62,255 nt of DNA, taken from the NCBI GenBank assembly GCA_022573285.1, contig JACZUF010000015.1:1-62255 (forward strand). Reading direction: 5' to 3'. Source of the stretch: Chloroflexota bacterium. GTDB taxonomy: Bacteria > Chloroflexota > Dehalococcoidia > Lucifugimonadales > UBA3495. Below are positions 7,364 through 15,723 of this stretch, piece after piece. The notes under the pieces were generated by a model. That model saw only the letters and a list, made by a program, of their open reading frames with translations. It was not told the origin of the DNA and ran no database searches. Numbering within the stretch: the first letter of the stretch is position 1; each line of letters starts with the position of its first letter. A program made the translations under genes and the position numbers.

Positions 7364-9025
7364 ATGGCGCAGAACGAAACGGAAGCAGCATTCCAGCAGT
7401 TGTCCCAGAGGCTGATCAAGGAACACTGGGACTTCTATCCCACCGCCGGGTCACGGATCGGGAAGCACGAATACGACGGCCGGCTGCCCGACCTTTCGCC
7501 TTCCCAGATCGCCCGCCGCAAGCGAGAACTGCGCCACGGCTTGGCCGAACTCCGTACACTGGACGCCAACGCCCTGGACGAGGCCGGCCGGATGAGCTAC
7601 CGGATGATGGAGCTGTTCCTGCGCCGGGAGTTGTTCATATTCAACGACCTCAAGCCCCTGGAAAACAATCCGATGCGCCACACGGGGTACCTGAACGTGA
7701 GCGGCTACATACGCCGGGATTACGCCCCGTTGGAGGACCGGCTACGGTCGGCCGCCTCCGCCATGCGCCAGGCGCCCGAATTTCTGGACGTGCTGGACCA
7801 CGCTCTGGCCGGCAACCTTTCTTCCCACGTCGTGGATATGAGCGTGGAGAGCTATTCAGGCATGGCCCGTTTCTACCGCGTGGACCTGGCCCAAGCCGCC
7901 CAAGGCGTGAAAGACTCGGAGATCGTGAGCGGATTCGACCGGGCCCGCGAGTCGGCCGCAGCCGCCCTTGACCGTTTCGTGGAGCGCCTCAAGACGCGCG
8001 GGACCCGCGGACCGGACGGATTCGCCATCGGGCCGGAGCTGTATTCGGGCATGGTTGCCACCGGCGAGGGCCTGGAAGCCTCCCTGGGCCGGATTGCGGC
8101 CATCGGACAGGCTAATCTGGAAGACAACCTGGCCCGCATTAAGGAAGTGGCCCGGAGCATCTCACCGGACCACACGCTTACGGAGATAGTGGAGGAGATT
8201 GGGCGCAACCACCCCCAGGCGCAGGACCTGATCCCCGAAACACGGGACATGCTGGAGGACATCCGTCAGTCGCTGATCGACTTCGACGTGATCAGCGTGC
8301 CCTCCGAGGACCGCTGCCAGGTTATCGAGACGCCCACCTACATGCGTTATGCCTTCGCCGCCATGGACAGCGCCGGCGCCCTGGAGACCAAGGCCACCGA
8401 GTCCTTCTACTACGTGACTCCGGTGGAGGAGGACTGGACCACCGAACAGGGGGAGGAATGGCTCTCCAATTTCAACTACGACACGTTGAAAATCATCTCC
8501 ATCCACGAGGTCTACCCCGGTCATTTCGTACACCACCTGCACAACCGCTACGGACGGGAACTGCCCCTGGTCAACCGGGTCGCAACGTCCTACTCCTTCA
8601 CGGAGGGTTGGGCCCACTACGCCGAGCAGATGATGCTGGAAACGGGGTACGGAGAGGGGCAGCCGAAACTGTTATTGACCCAACTGCTGGAGGCGCTGGT
8701 CCGCAACTGCCGCTACATGTGCTCGCTCTGGATGCACACCGAAGGGATGACGCTGGACGACGCCACCCGGTTCTTCATGGACAACGCTTACATGGCCGAA
8801 CTGCCGGCCCGGAGGGAAGCGTTGCGAGGGACCTTCGACCCCGGATACCTGAACTACACCCTGGGTAAGTTGATGATACTTAAGCTGCGGGAGGACTACC
8901 GGCGGGAACAAGGGAGCGCCTTCAGCCTAAAGGAGTTCCACGACCGCCTGCTTTCTTTTGGAGGCCCGGCTCTGCCGTTGCTGCGGCCCGTCCTGCTCGA
9001 CAACCCGGGGGACTCCGCAATTTAG
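7364..9025 (+). CDS. DUF885-family putative metallopeptidase
   Basis: This 553-residue protein carries the DUF885 signature ISIHEVYPGHFVHHLHNR, an HExxPGH zinc site resembling HExxH peptidases. Downstream are TEGWAHYAEQMMLE and the helical C-terminal region with TLGKLMILKLREDYR. I start it at ATG 7364, preceded by GAGGAG. The in-frame ATG at 7316 would lie before the terminator stem and has no ribosome site. No signal peptide is visible, so it is likely cytoplasmic. Members are predicted zinc-dependent peptidases or carboxypeptidases. The substrate is unknown. Confidence 0.9.
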   Translation: MAQNETEAAFQQLSQRLIKEHWDFYPTAGSRIGKHEYDGRLPDLSPSQIARRKRELRHGLAELRTLDANALDEAGRMSYRMMELFLRRELFIFNDLKPLENNPMRHTGYLNVSGYIRRDYAPLEDRLRSAASAMRQAPEFLDVLDHALAGNLSSHVVDMSVESYSGMARFYRVDLAQAAQGVKDSEIVSGFDRARESAAAALDRFVERLKTRGTRGPDGFAIGPELYSGMVATGEGLEASLGRIAAIGQANLEDNLARIKEVARSISPDHTLTEIVEEIGRNHPQAQDLIPETRDMLEDIRQSLIDFDVISVPSEDRCQVIETPTYMRYAFAAMDSAGALETKATESFYYVTPVEEDWTTEQGEEWLSNFNYDTLKIISIHEVYPGHFVHHLHNRYGRELPLVNRVATSYSFTEGWAHYAEQMMLETGYGEGQPKLLLTQLLEALVRNCRYMCSLWMHTEGMTLDDATRFFMDNAYMAELPARREALRGTFDPGYLNYTLGKLMILKLREDYRREQGSAFSLKEFHDRLLSFGGPALPLLRPVLLDNPGDSAI

Positions 9026-9044
9026 ATTCCCGCGCCGATGGGCG

Positions 9045-9755
9045 CTAGGTGCGGAAGGCGATTTTCCGGAAGGCCTCGGCGAATTCCAAGCCCGAGTCGC
9101 TGATGGCCTCCCTGGCCCGTTCTTTGACGAAATCTTCGATCTCTGCCTCGTTCCAGCCGTTTATCTGACTCTTGTGGGCCCGGACGGCCCGCATCTTTGC
9201 CTCCACGGTCTCGGATATGTCGATGATGGTGTCGGCCTGTTCGGTGCCCCAGAACAATATGGCCGCCGTCTTGTGGGGTTCCAGCCCCTCGTCCCGCCAC
9301 AGTTCCTCGAAGTGGAGGTGGTCCCGGGCGCAGGGGAATACGGCGTCCAAGGTGACCTGGCCGGTTATCCGGTGGTCGCGGTGCCAGGCCAGGTTCTTGC
9401 GGTAGGGCTCGGGGCACAGCACAACGTCCGGTTGCGCCTGACGTATCTGCCGGACCAACTCCTTCCGAAACTCGTCGTCGTCCTCCAGACTGCCGTCGGC
9501 GTGATGGAGCAGCACCAGCTCTTGGACTCCCAGGGACTCCACCGCGTCGGACTGTTCCTTCTCGCGCACCTTGGAGAGGTCGGCCGAAGAAACGTTGGGG
9601 TCGGAGGTGCCCTTGCCGCCATCGGTGCAGACCACGTAGCGCACCGTCGCTCCGTCACCGATCCACTTGGCGACGGTCCCGGCGCACCAGAAATCGGCGT
9701 CGTCGGGGTGGGGGGTTACAACCAGAACTCTCCGCGGGGTTTCGTCAATTGGCAT
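9045..9755 (-). CDS. PIG-L (LmbE-like) family deacetylase
   Basis: The 236 residues begin with VLVVTPHPDDADFWCAG, the PHPDD zinc-binding motif of the PIG-L family. Further conserved segments are TDGGKGT and PEPYRKNLAWHRDHRITGQ, whose AWHRDHR carries the second metal ligand region. Family members remove N-acetyl groups from sugar conjugates (GlcNAc-PI, GlcNAc-Ins in mycothiol, GlcNAc-malate in bacillithiol). It is convergent with the DUF885 gene. See the finding on the MshA/B/D-like neighbourhood. The substrate cannot be fixed from sequence. Confidence 0.9.
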   Translation of the reverse strand: MPIDETPRRVLVVTPHPDDADFWCAGTVAKWIGDGATVRYVVCTDGGKGTSDPNVSSADLSKVREKEQSDAVESLGVQELVLLHHADGSLEDDDEFRKELVRQIRQAQPDVVLCPEPYRKNLAWHRDHRITGQVTLDAVFPCARDHLHFEELWRDEGLEPHKTAAILFWGTEQADTIIDISETVEAKMRAVRAHKSQINGWNEAEIEDFVKERAREAISDSGLEFAEAFRKIAFRT

Positions 9756-10100
9756 TGGCCTGGGGCCTCCTAGGGTCTCTGATGCTGGAACGGACCGGGG
9801 CGAATACCGGCCGGCGCCAACGTTGAGAGTCGATCAAAGTCAATTTGCGGTATTCGACGCGTTAACAACCTGTTTGCGGCACAACACGGCTCTGGTCATC
9901 GGATTCTTGCGTTAAGGGGACCGAAATCCACAGGCGTTGTGAACCGTAGGATACTCTGCTACAATCGGCCAAGGCTGTCAAGCCCGGCTCCGCAGTCCTT
10001 GGCAGCTACATTTCTTGCCCGCCGCACACGACGGCGTCGAATTCCGTCAGCCCGTGTGTCAGGCATCCAGCTTTAGAGTTTACCAGTCTGGAAGACCCGA
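9756..10100. other. Intergenic region between PIG-L and GNAT genes
   Basis: This 345-base divergent spacer holds the plus-strand promoter at 9937-9965. I see no further coding capacity with a convincing start or domain, and no clear minus-strand promoter for the PIG-L gene. Confidence 0.6.
9937..9965 (+). promoter_or_regulatory. Promoter of the GNAT gene
   Basis: TTGTGA (9937-9942), 17 bases, TACAAT (9960-9965). The predicted start of transcription is near 9972, giving a leader of about 130 bases before the TTG start at 10101. Confidence 0.6.
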
Positions 10101-11006
10101 TTGCCAGTCGTTAACTACACAAGCAACCGCAAATCGGCCCTGGTCGATTTCGCCGCCTCCCTCCACAGCCAGACCAGCGAACTACACGACCTTTGCCGCA
10201 GCACCTTCCAGAGCGTTTTGGGGCAGCCGGGCCTTGAGCCAACGGAGAACTGTCTGGTATGGGAACAGTCCGGGCAGATCAAAGGACTGGCCCTGGTGAT
10301 CCGGGAGTTCCCAATCGGCCGCTCGGTCATCGAGGTGATGACGTCGCCGGACCTGGCCGGTAGCCCCGAAGAGGCGGTATTGGTGCGGCGGGCTGTGGCA
10401 CGGGCCGAGGCCCTGGGCTTGGGTGTGGCCCACGTATGTGTGCTTCCGGACTCGGGGAGGGGCAAGGTGTTGGAGCAGTTGGGGTTCTCCCGCGTGCGCA
10501 CCTACCTGGACATGCTATGGAATCAGGACGAGTTGCCGGCGTTGGACCTGCCCCAGGGATATTCGGTGCGGTCTTTCCAGAATGGCGACACCCCGCTGCT
10601 AACCCAAGTGCAAAACGACGCTTTCACGGGTGGCTGGGGTTTCTGTCCCAACACTGAAGAGCAGATCGAGTACCGCACCCACATGCCCAACACGTCCAAG
10701 GCTGGCATATTGTTCCTGTTCGAAGGAGATAGCCCGGCGGGCTACTGCTGGACTGTGCTGGTCCCGGCCGAGAACGGCGTGCGGGGCATGATCGGCATGA
10801 TCGGCGTGGTGCCCCGATACCGGGGGAAGGGCGTGAGCCGCCACATCCTACAAGCTGGAATGAAACACCTGCGTTCGGTTGGGCTGGCGGAGATCGGGTT
10901 GGAAGTGGACGGAAATAACGACCCCGCGGTCCGACTCTACACTTCCACCGGTTTCAAAAAGATTGGCGAGCGTCACTGGTTCGAGCGCGTTTTACCCGGC
11001 AACTGA
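10101..11006 (+). CDS. Double-GNAT acetyltransferase (MshD-like architecture)
   Basis: This 301-residue protein has two GNAT-type halves. The N-terminal half (about 1-140) resembles a degenerate GNAT with LVIREFPIGRSVIEVMTSPDL. The C-terminal half contains the acetyl-CoA loop GVVPRYRGKGVSRHIL (about 232-247) and GLEVDGNNDPAVRLYTSTGFKKIG. Tandem GNAT layout is shared with mycothiol synthase MshD and many unrelated acetyltransferases. The start is TTG, six bases after GGAAG. Its 3' end overlaps the convergent DUF502 gene by 34 bases. The acceptor substrate is unknown. Confidence 0.88.
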   Translation: MPVVNYTSNRKSALVDFAASLHSQTSELHDLCRSTFQSVLGQPGLEPTENCLVWEQSGQIKGLALVIREFPIGRSVIEVMTSPDLAGSPEEAVLVRRAVARAEALGLGVAHVCVLPDSGRGKVLEQLGFSRVRTYLDMLWNQDELPALDLPQGYSVRSFQNGDTPLLTQVQNDAFTGGWGFCPNTEEQIEYRTHMPNTSKAGILFLFEGDSPAGYCWTVLVPAENGVRGMIGMIGVVPRYRGKGVSRHILQAGMKHLRSVGLAEIGLEVDGNNDPAVRLYTSTGFKKIGERHWFERVLPGN

Positions 11007-11707
11007 AATCCGGACCGCCGGAACACCGCGTCCAGCCGTATCCCCCCGGAGATCACCACCCTCATCGCGTCTTCCACGCTCATGTCCGTTCGCGTCACAT
11101 CGGACGCCGGCACGATGACCAAGAATCCCGACGACGGTATGGGCGTGGTGGGGATGTAGACCGACAGCACCTCTTCCCCATCAGAATCCAGCATGCTGGA
11201 GGTGATCAGTCCGATGGACCTGATGCCGGGCCTGGGGTATTCGATCAACACCACGCCCGCGTACTGCTGGTCATCCATCTCGCCGTCACCGTTTTCGATC
11301 CCATTGAGCGAGCTATTGTGGTTTTGGGAGAGGATCTCAATGGCCATCCGCGTGGTGCCGTAGATCCCCTTTACCACCGGGATCACTTCCATGACCCGGT
11401 GCCCGATGCCGATCAGTCGCCTTCCCACCACCTGGGCCGCGAACAGCCCCAGCAAGTAGACCAGCGCGATGAGAGCAATCAGGCCGGCGCCGGTGATTGT
11501 GGGGCCGGGCAGCAGGTCCACGGCGGGTTGGAGCACCGGGTCCAGAAGGTCGAAGAAGAACTTCAATACCAGCACGGTGATACCGATGGGCAATATCACT
11601 AAGATGCCGGCGCCTAGGGTCCGTTGGAAGTGGACAACCGGCCGGCGAAGAGGGCCAAGAAAATTTCGGCGGGCGCCGCCGCCAGTGTCCTGGGATTCTG
11701 GGGTCAA
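10973..11707 (-). CDS. DUF502-family membrane protein
   Basis: The 244 residues begin with a polar N-terminus, then two hydrophobic segments at about 32-52 and 70-95 separated by the family's DLLDPVLQP stretch. A soluble beta-rich domain follows with PVVKGIYGTTRMAIEIL and IPTTPIPSSGFLVIVP. This is the DUF502 pattern, a conserved membrane protein of unknown role in bacteria and plants. TTG start with GGAGGAG directly upstream. It overlaps the convergent GNAT gene by 34 bases at the 3' end. No partner gene suggests a function. Confidence 0.9.
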   Translation of the reverse strand: MTPESQDTGGGARRNFLGPLRRPVVHFQRTLGAGILVILPIGITVLVLKFFFDLLDPVLQPAVDLLPGPTITGAGLIALIALVYLLGLFAAQVVGRRLIGIGHRVMEVIPVVKGIYGTTRMAIEILSQNHNSSLNGIENGDGEMDDQQYAGVVLIEYPRPGIRSIGLITSSMLDSDGEEVLSVYIPTTPIPSSGFLVIVPASDVTRTDMSVEDAMRVVISGGIRLDAVFRRSGFQLPGKTRSNQ

Positions 11708-11827
11708 GGTCTCCTCCGGGGAATGACGAGAACCTACCGGTCGCCGTGGTAGCGTTCCCTCCGGTCCAGAGCCAATTCAAGGGTGGCTCCAAGGCATAGA
11801 TGCCGCTTTAAGCGAGGCCGGTTAAGA

Positions 11828-13051
11828 CTAATTATCGCCTTCTACCGGCTCTCCGGTCAAGACGGCGTACTCGTTCCAGATCATCGCGGCAACGTTGTCC
11901 CAGCCCATGCCCTCGGCGCGCTTGCGGGCCGCCTCGCCCATGCTCTGTTGCAGGCCGTCGCTGGAGATGATCATTTCCACCGAGTTGGCGAAGGCCTCCG
12001 GGCACCGCCACGATTTCAGATAGCCGGTGCGGCCGTGGTGAATGATGGTGGAAAGCCCCCCTACCCTGGCGGCCACGACCGGGGTCCCGCAGGCCATGGA
12101 TTCCAGGGCCACCAGCCCGAAACTCTCGTAGTACGAAGGCACCACGCAGACGTCGGCTGCGTTGTAGTAAAGGGGAAGTTCATTGTGGTCGACCTGACCG
12201 ACGAAGTCGATCTGGTCCTCCAGGTCCCGTTCCTTGGCCAACCGCTTCACCCGGTCCATCTCCCGGTCGCCGTTGGCGTCGGCGCCGACCACCACCACCC
12301 GGACACTCTCCTCGGAGTCCATCTGCGCCGCAGTTTCCACCAGGAGCTCCAGACCCTTCAGCGGCTCGATCCGGCCCACGTACAGCAGGATCTTTTCGCC
12401 GTTCAGTCCCAGGCGGGCCCGCACTGAATTCTGGTCAAGGGGGCGGAACAAGGACAGGTCCACACCACAGGGCACCAGCGAGACCTTGCTGGCGTCGGCG
12501 CCGTAGAGCCGCGCCATGGCGTCCCGCTCGTGGGGGCTGAAGGCGATGATCCGGTCAGCAGTGGCCATAACCTCGGCTTCTACCACGGGTCTTTCAGCCG
12601 GTTCCACTTCGCCGGCCCGAGACTGCATCTTGATGAGGCCCAATGTATGAAAGGTGACGACATGGGGAACGCCCATCGCCTGGGAGAGTTCACGGCCGAC
12701 CCATGAAGACAGCCAATAGTGGGAATGGACTACGTCGTACTCCAGTCTTTCTTCTTCTCTGAAGGCGTTCAGTTGGCCCAGAAACTCGGGAAGGTGTGCG
12801 TAAAGCTCGCCCACGTGGGCTTCGGGTTCGCCCGCCCTGATATGGATAACCCGGACGTTGGGGCCGATTGTCTCGATGCGGTTGGCGACGTCGGCGTGCT
12901 CCCGGGTGAAGATGTCAATCTGCATCTCCAAATCGCCCAGTGCCGCGGCCAATTGCCTGACGTATACGTTCATGCCCCCCGACTTTCCTTGTCCGGGGGC
13001 CGCCAGTGGGCAGGCGTGGAGGGTGATGAATGCCGCCCGCTTCACGCTCAA
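11828..13051 (-). CDS. GT4 glycosyltransferase, MshA-like
   Basis: This 407-residue retaining glycosyltransferase has a GT-B fold. The N-terminal segment HACPLAAPGQGKSGGMNVYVRQLA closely follows the MshA/SPS-type motif around GGMNVYV. The C-terminal domain has YVGRIEPLKGLELLVE and the nucleotide-sugar motif ESFGLVALESMACGTPVVA. The TTG start overlaps the stop of the upstream GNAT gene by four bases (TTGA), suggesting translational coupling. MshA joins GlcNAc to inositol phosphate. Other close relatives make sucrose phosphate or other glycosides, so the acceptor is open. Confidence 0.92.
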   Translation of the reverse strand: MSVKRAAFITLHACPLAAPGQGKSGGMNVYVRQLAAALGDLEMQIDIFTREHADVANRIETIGPNVRVIHIRAGEPEAHVGELYAHLPEFLGQLNAFREEERLEYDVVHSHYWLSSWVGRELSQAMGVPHVVTFHTLGLIKMQSRAGEVEPAERPVVEAEVMATADRIIAFSPHERDAMARLYGADASKVSLVPCGVDLSLFRPLDQNSVRARLGLNGEKILLYVGRIEPLKGLELLVETAAQMDSEESVRVVVVGADANGDREMDRVKRLAKERDLEDQIDFVGQVDHNELPLYYNAADVCVVPSYYESFGLVALESMACGTPVVAARVGGLSTIIHHGRTGYLKSWRCPEAFANSVEMIISSDGLQQSMGEAARKRAEGMGWDNVAAMIWNEYAVLTGEPVEGDN

Positions 13052-14025
13052 TTTTTCTTTACCACCATCTGATAGAGGCTCCTCTGTTGCCCGCCAAGAT
13101 GCGCTTTATAAGGCTCTGGGCCGCGCAGGAAGTCGAAATAAGTAAGGCCCTGGTCTATTGCGTCCTTCAGGCACATGGCGTTGAGCAACAGACCCACACT
13201 GTAATAGCCATACTCGGAATCGTACCCGCTATTGTATAACAGGCGGGAGCCCCTGTAGTCAAAACACAGGCAGGTGGCCACGGTGGCGCCGTCCATGTCC
13301 AGGAAGTACAACTGGAGCCGGCCCAGCTCAGCCATGCGCTGGGTGATTTTGTGGAAGAACCGCTCCCGCTCCGGGGTCATGAACTCGTCTTTGTCGGTGC
13401 GGCTCTGGCGCATCAACGATATGAACTCCCCCAGGCGTTCCGCCACCTGGGCCGGTTCCGATAGGCTGTACCACTTCCAGTCAGTCTGGGCGTCCATCCT
13501 ACGCAGCTTGCGGCGCAGTTCGTGGCGGTCTTTCTTGTTCAACGAGCCAAGGTACTCGTCCCAGGTGCCCGGAAGGGCTATGCCCGAGGTGACGTCCTCT
13601 TGTTCGATCTCGACGGTATACCCCCGGCCGCGGGCCATTTCGGGCAGATACTCAAGGGTTGGGGAGCCCTCTTTCAGGGAGTCCAGACGCAGCGTCCGGC
13701 AGTCATGCTCCTCCATACATTCCAAGAGGACCTGAAAGAAGCCCTCTTCGTGTCCCGGCCTGATGGGGAAATCGTTGTAGTCAAAGGTGTCTCGACTGCC
13801 CACGAACGAGACGGTGTCGCCGGACTTGGCCAACGAAGCGATGGCGGCCACTCCGTCCGTAGCAGAGTAGGTGAATCCCGCCATGGTGCGGCCGTTGCCG
13901 AAGACGTCCCACCATACTTCCTGCCATTGGGGTGTCAGGAATAGGTTGTCTGCCGGATACTCCTGCAGCACTGATTCCCATTCGGCTTGAACCTCTTGAA
14001 ACGAGGTGATTGGTGTGTTCGCCAC
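13048..14025 (-). CDS. BioF2/FemAB-like GNAT-family protein
   Basis: This 325-residue protein has the two-part layout of the CelD/FemAB-like acetyltransferase group. It opens with NLFLTPQWQEVWWDVFGNGR and has a central LNKKDRHELRRKLRR, typical of that group. The C-terminal GNAT half contains ATCLCFDYRGSRLLYNSGYD and GLTYFDFLRGPEPYK. Such proteins act on polysaccharide or peptidoglycan precursors, or move aminoacyl groups. It sits three bases after folE and overlaps the GT4 gene, so the two probably act together on a glycoconjugate. The reaction is not known. Confidence 0.88.
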   Translation of the reverse strand: MANTPITSFQEVQAEWESVLQEYPADNLFLTPQWQEVWWDVFGNGRTMAGFTYSATDGVAAIASLAKSGDTVSFVGSRDTFDYNDFPIRPGHEEGFFQVLLECMEEHDCRTLRLDSLKEGSPTLEYLPEMARGRGYTVEIEQEDVTSGIALPGTWDEYLGSLNKKDRHELRRKLRRMDAQTDWKWYSLSEPAQVAERLGEFISLMRQSRTDKDEFMTPERERFFHKITQRMAELGRLQLYFLDMDGATVATCLCFDYRGSRLLYNSGYDSEYGYYSVGLLLNAMCLKDAIDQGLTYFDFLRGPEPYKAHLGGQQRSLYQMVVKKN

Positions 14026-14028
14026 GAT

Positions 14029-14547
14029 CTACCTACTATGCATCAGGGCTAGGAGTCCGTCCCGCCCCGACGGGTAATTTTTGAATTCGCCCCGGGTCGC
14101 CGAGGTGAGCACCCGTGCGCCCGGCTTTTTGACGCCCCGCATGGCCATGCAAAGATGTTCCGCCTCCAGTTCGACGACCACGCCATCGGGCTGGAGAACA
14201 TTGAATATGGCGTTCGCCACATCCGAGGTGAGCCGCTCTTGCACCTGGGGCCGGTGCGCCGCCACCTCCAGCGCCCTCGCCAACTTGCTGACCCCGGCGA
14301 TTTTGCCATTTGGCACGTATCCCAGCCGGGCCTCGCCGAAGAAGGGCAGTAGATGATGCTCGCAAACGGAATAGAAGACCAGGCCGTTAACGATCACCGG
14401 GTCGTGATTCTCGGCCTCGAATACGGTATCAATCGCCTCCTCGGCGCTGGCTCCGATACCGGAAAACAGACCCTCATACATACGCGCGACCCGGTCGGGG
14501 GTGTCTAGCAGCCCCTCACGGGCCGGGTCTTCGCCGATGGCCGCCAA
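14029..14547 (-). CDS. folE: GTP cyclohydrolase I
   Basis: This enzyme converts GTP to dihydroneopterin triphosphate, the first step of folate and pterin synthesis. Zinc-site motifs are present: FYSVCEHHLLPFFG and AEHLCMAMRGV. The end is TSATRGEFKNYPSGRDGLLALMH. TTG at 14547 gives 172 residues. The frame stays open upstream to 14604, encoding IKQAVAEILAAIGEDPAREG, which matches the normal FolE N-terminal helix. That extension has no ATG, GTG or TTG, only ATT (14604) or ATA codons, so the true start may be rare or the N-terminus short. It overlaps the end of thrC if extended. Confidence 0.93.
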   Translation of the reverse strand: MAAIGEDPAREGLLDTPDRVARMYEGLFSGIGASAEEAIDTVFEAENHDPVIVNGLVFYSVCEHHLLPFFGEARLGYVPNGKIAGVSKLARALEVAAHRPQVQERLTSDVANAIFNVLQPDGVVVELEAEHLCMAMRGVKKPGARVLTSATRGEFKNYPSGRDGLLALMHSR

Positions 14548-14567
14548 TATTTCAGCTACCGCCTGCT

Positions 14568-15662
14568 TTATTCGCTGTTTCTGGACCGTCTTGGTTCCCC
14601 CAATTCACCGTTTCCAAGGGTCGCCGCCTCGACCGCCTCAATGGTCGGAGCGATTTCGATGGCCTGTCCACCGGCGCTGCTCACCGCTAGGTCGGGGTCT
14701 TTCAGGCCGTTGCCGGTGCAGATACATACGATGCGCTTGTCGTGTAGGTCCAATCCCTGGCGGTGCATCTTCACCAATCCAGCGAATGAGGCCGCCGACG
14801 CCGGCTCGCAGAATATCCCCTCTTTGTTCGCCAGAAGCCGGTAGGCCTCCAGTATCTCATCGTCCGAGACCGAATCGATGACGCCGCCGGAGCCGTCCCG
14901 GGCCTCGATAGCTCCACTCCAACTGGCGGGATTGCCGATGCGTATCGCCGACGCGATGGTCTGGGGGTTGGCCACGATCTCCCCTCTGACTATCGGCGCC
15001 GCGCCCTCGGCCTGGAACCCCATCATCCGCGGCAGAGTCTGGCTCCGGCCCAGGTCCTGGTACTCCCGGAAGCCCTTCCAATAGGCGGTGATGTTGCCCG
15101 CGTTACCCACGGGGATGAACAACAGGTCCGGGGCGTCTCCGAGGGCGTCCACCACCTCGAAGGCGGCCGTTTTTTGGCCTTCGATGCGGTTGGGATTGAC
15201 GGAATTAACCAGTGTCACATCGTTCCGTTCGGTGAATTCCCGGACCAGGCCCAGGGCCACATCGAAATTGGCGTTGACCATGATGACTTTGGCGCCATAG
15301 ATCATGGCTTGGGCCAGCTTGCCCATGGCGACTTCCCCTTTGGGAATCAAGACGAAAGTGGGGATGTCGCAGTGGGCCCCAAATGCCGCCGCCGATGCGC
15401 TGGTGTTGCCGGTGGAGGCGCACATGATCGCCCGGCTGCCTTCTTCCAATGCCTTGGCGATGGCCACCACCATACCGCGGTCCTTGAAAGAGCCGGTGGG
15501 ATTACAGCCCTCCAGCTTGAAATACAGCTCCGGGCAACCCAACTCTCTTCCCAGGCGGTTGGACTTGACCAACGGGGTATCGCCCTCTCCCATGGTGATC
15601 ATGGGCGTGGCGCTGGTCAGAGGGAGCAAATCCCGGTATGTGCTTAAAACCCCGGCGCCCAT
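14568..15662 (-). CDS. thrC: Threonine synthase
   Basis: This PLP enzyme turns O-phosphohomoserine into threonine. The 364 residues contain FKLEGCNPTGSFKDRGM, whose Lys binds PLP, and STGNTSASAAAFGAHCDIP, the phosphate/PLP loop. IPVGNAGNITAYWKGF and CEPASAASFAGL complete the fold-type II core. It is 61 bases downstream of hom in the same direction, giving hom-thrC for threonine synthesis. The start is ATG. Length is typical of the shorter bacterial ThrC class. Confidence 0.96.
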   Translation of the reverse strand: MGAGVLSTYRDLLPLTSATPMITMGEGDTPLVKSNRLGRELGCPELYFKLEGCNPTGSFKDRGMVVAIAKALEEGSRAIMCASTGNTSASAAAFGAHCDIPTFVLIPKGEVAMGKLAQAMIYGAKVIMVNANFDVALGLVREFTERNDVTLVNSVNPNRIEGQKTAAFEVVDALGDAPDLLFIPVGNAGNITAYWKGFREYQDLGRSQTLPRMMGFQAEGAAPIVRGEIVANPQTIASAIRIGNPASWSGAIEARDGSGGVIDSVSDDEILEAYRLLANKEGIFCEPASAASFAGLVKMHRQGLDLHDKRIVCICTGNGLKDPDLAVSSAGGQAIEIAPTIEAVEAATLGNGELGEPRRSRNSE

Positions 15663-15723
15663 GCGATTAACCTATAACCTAATCCCAATCCCCGATTTCT
15701 ACAGGAATGCTCCTGCACCAGAC

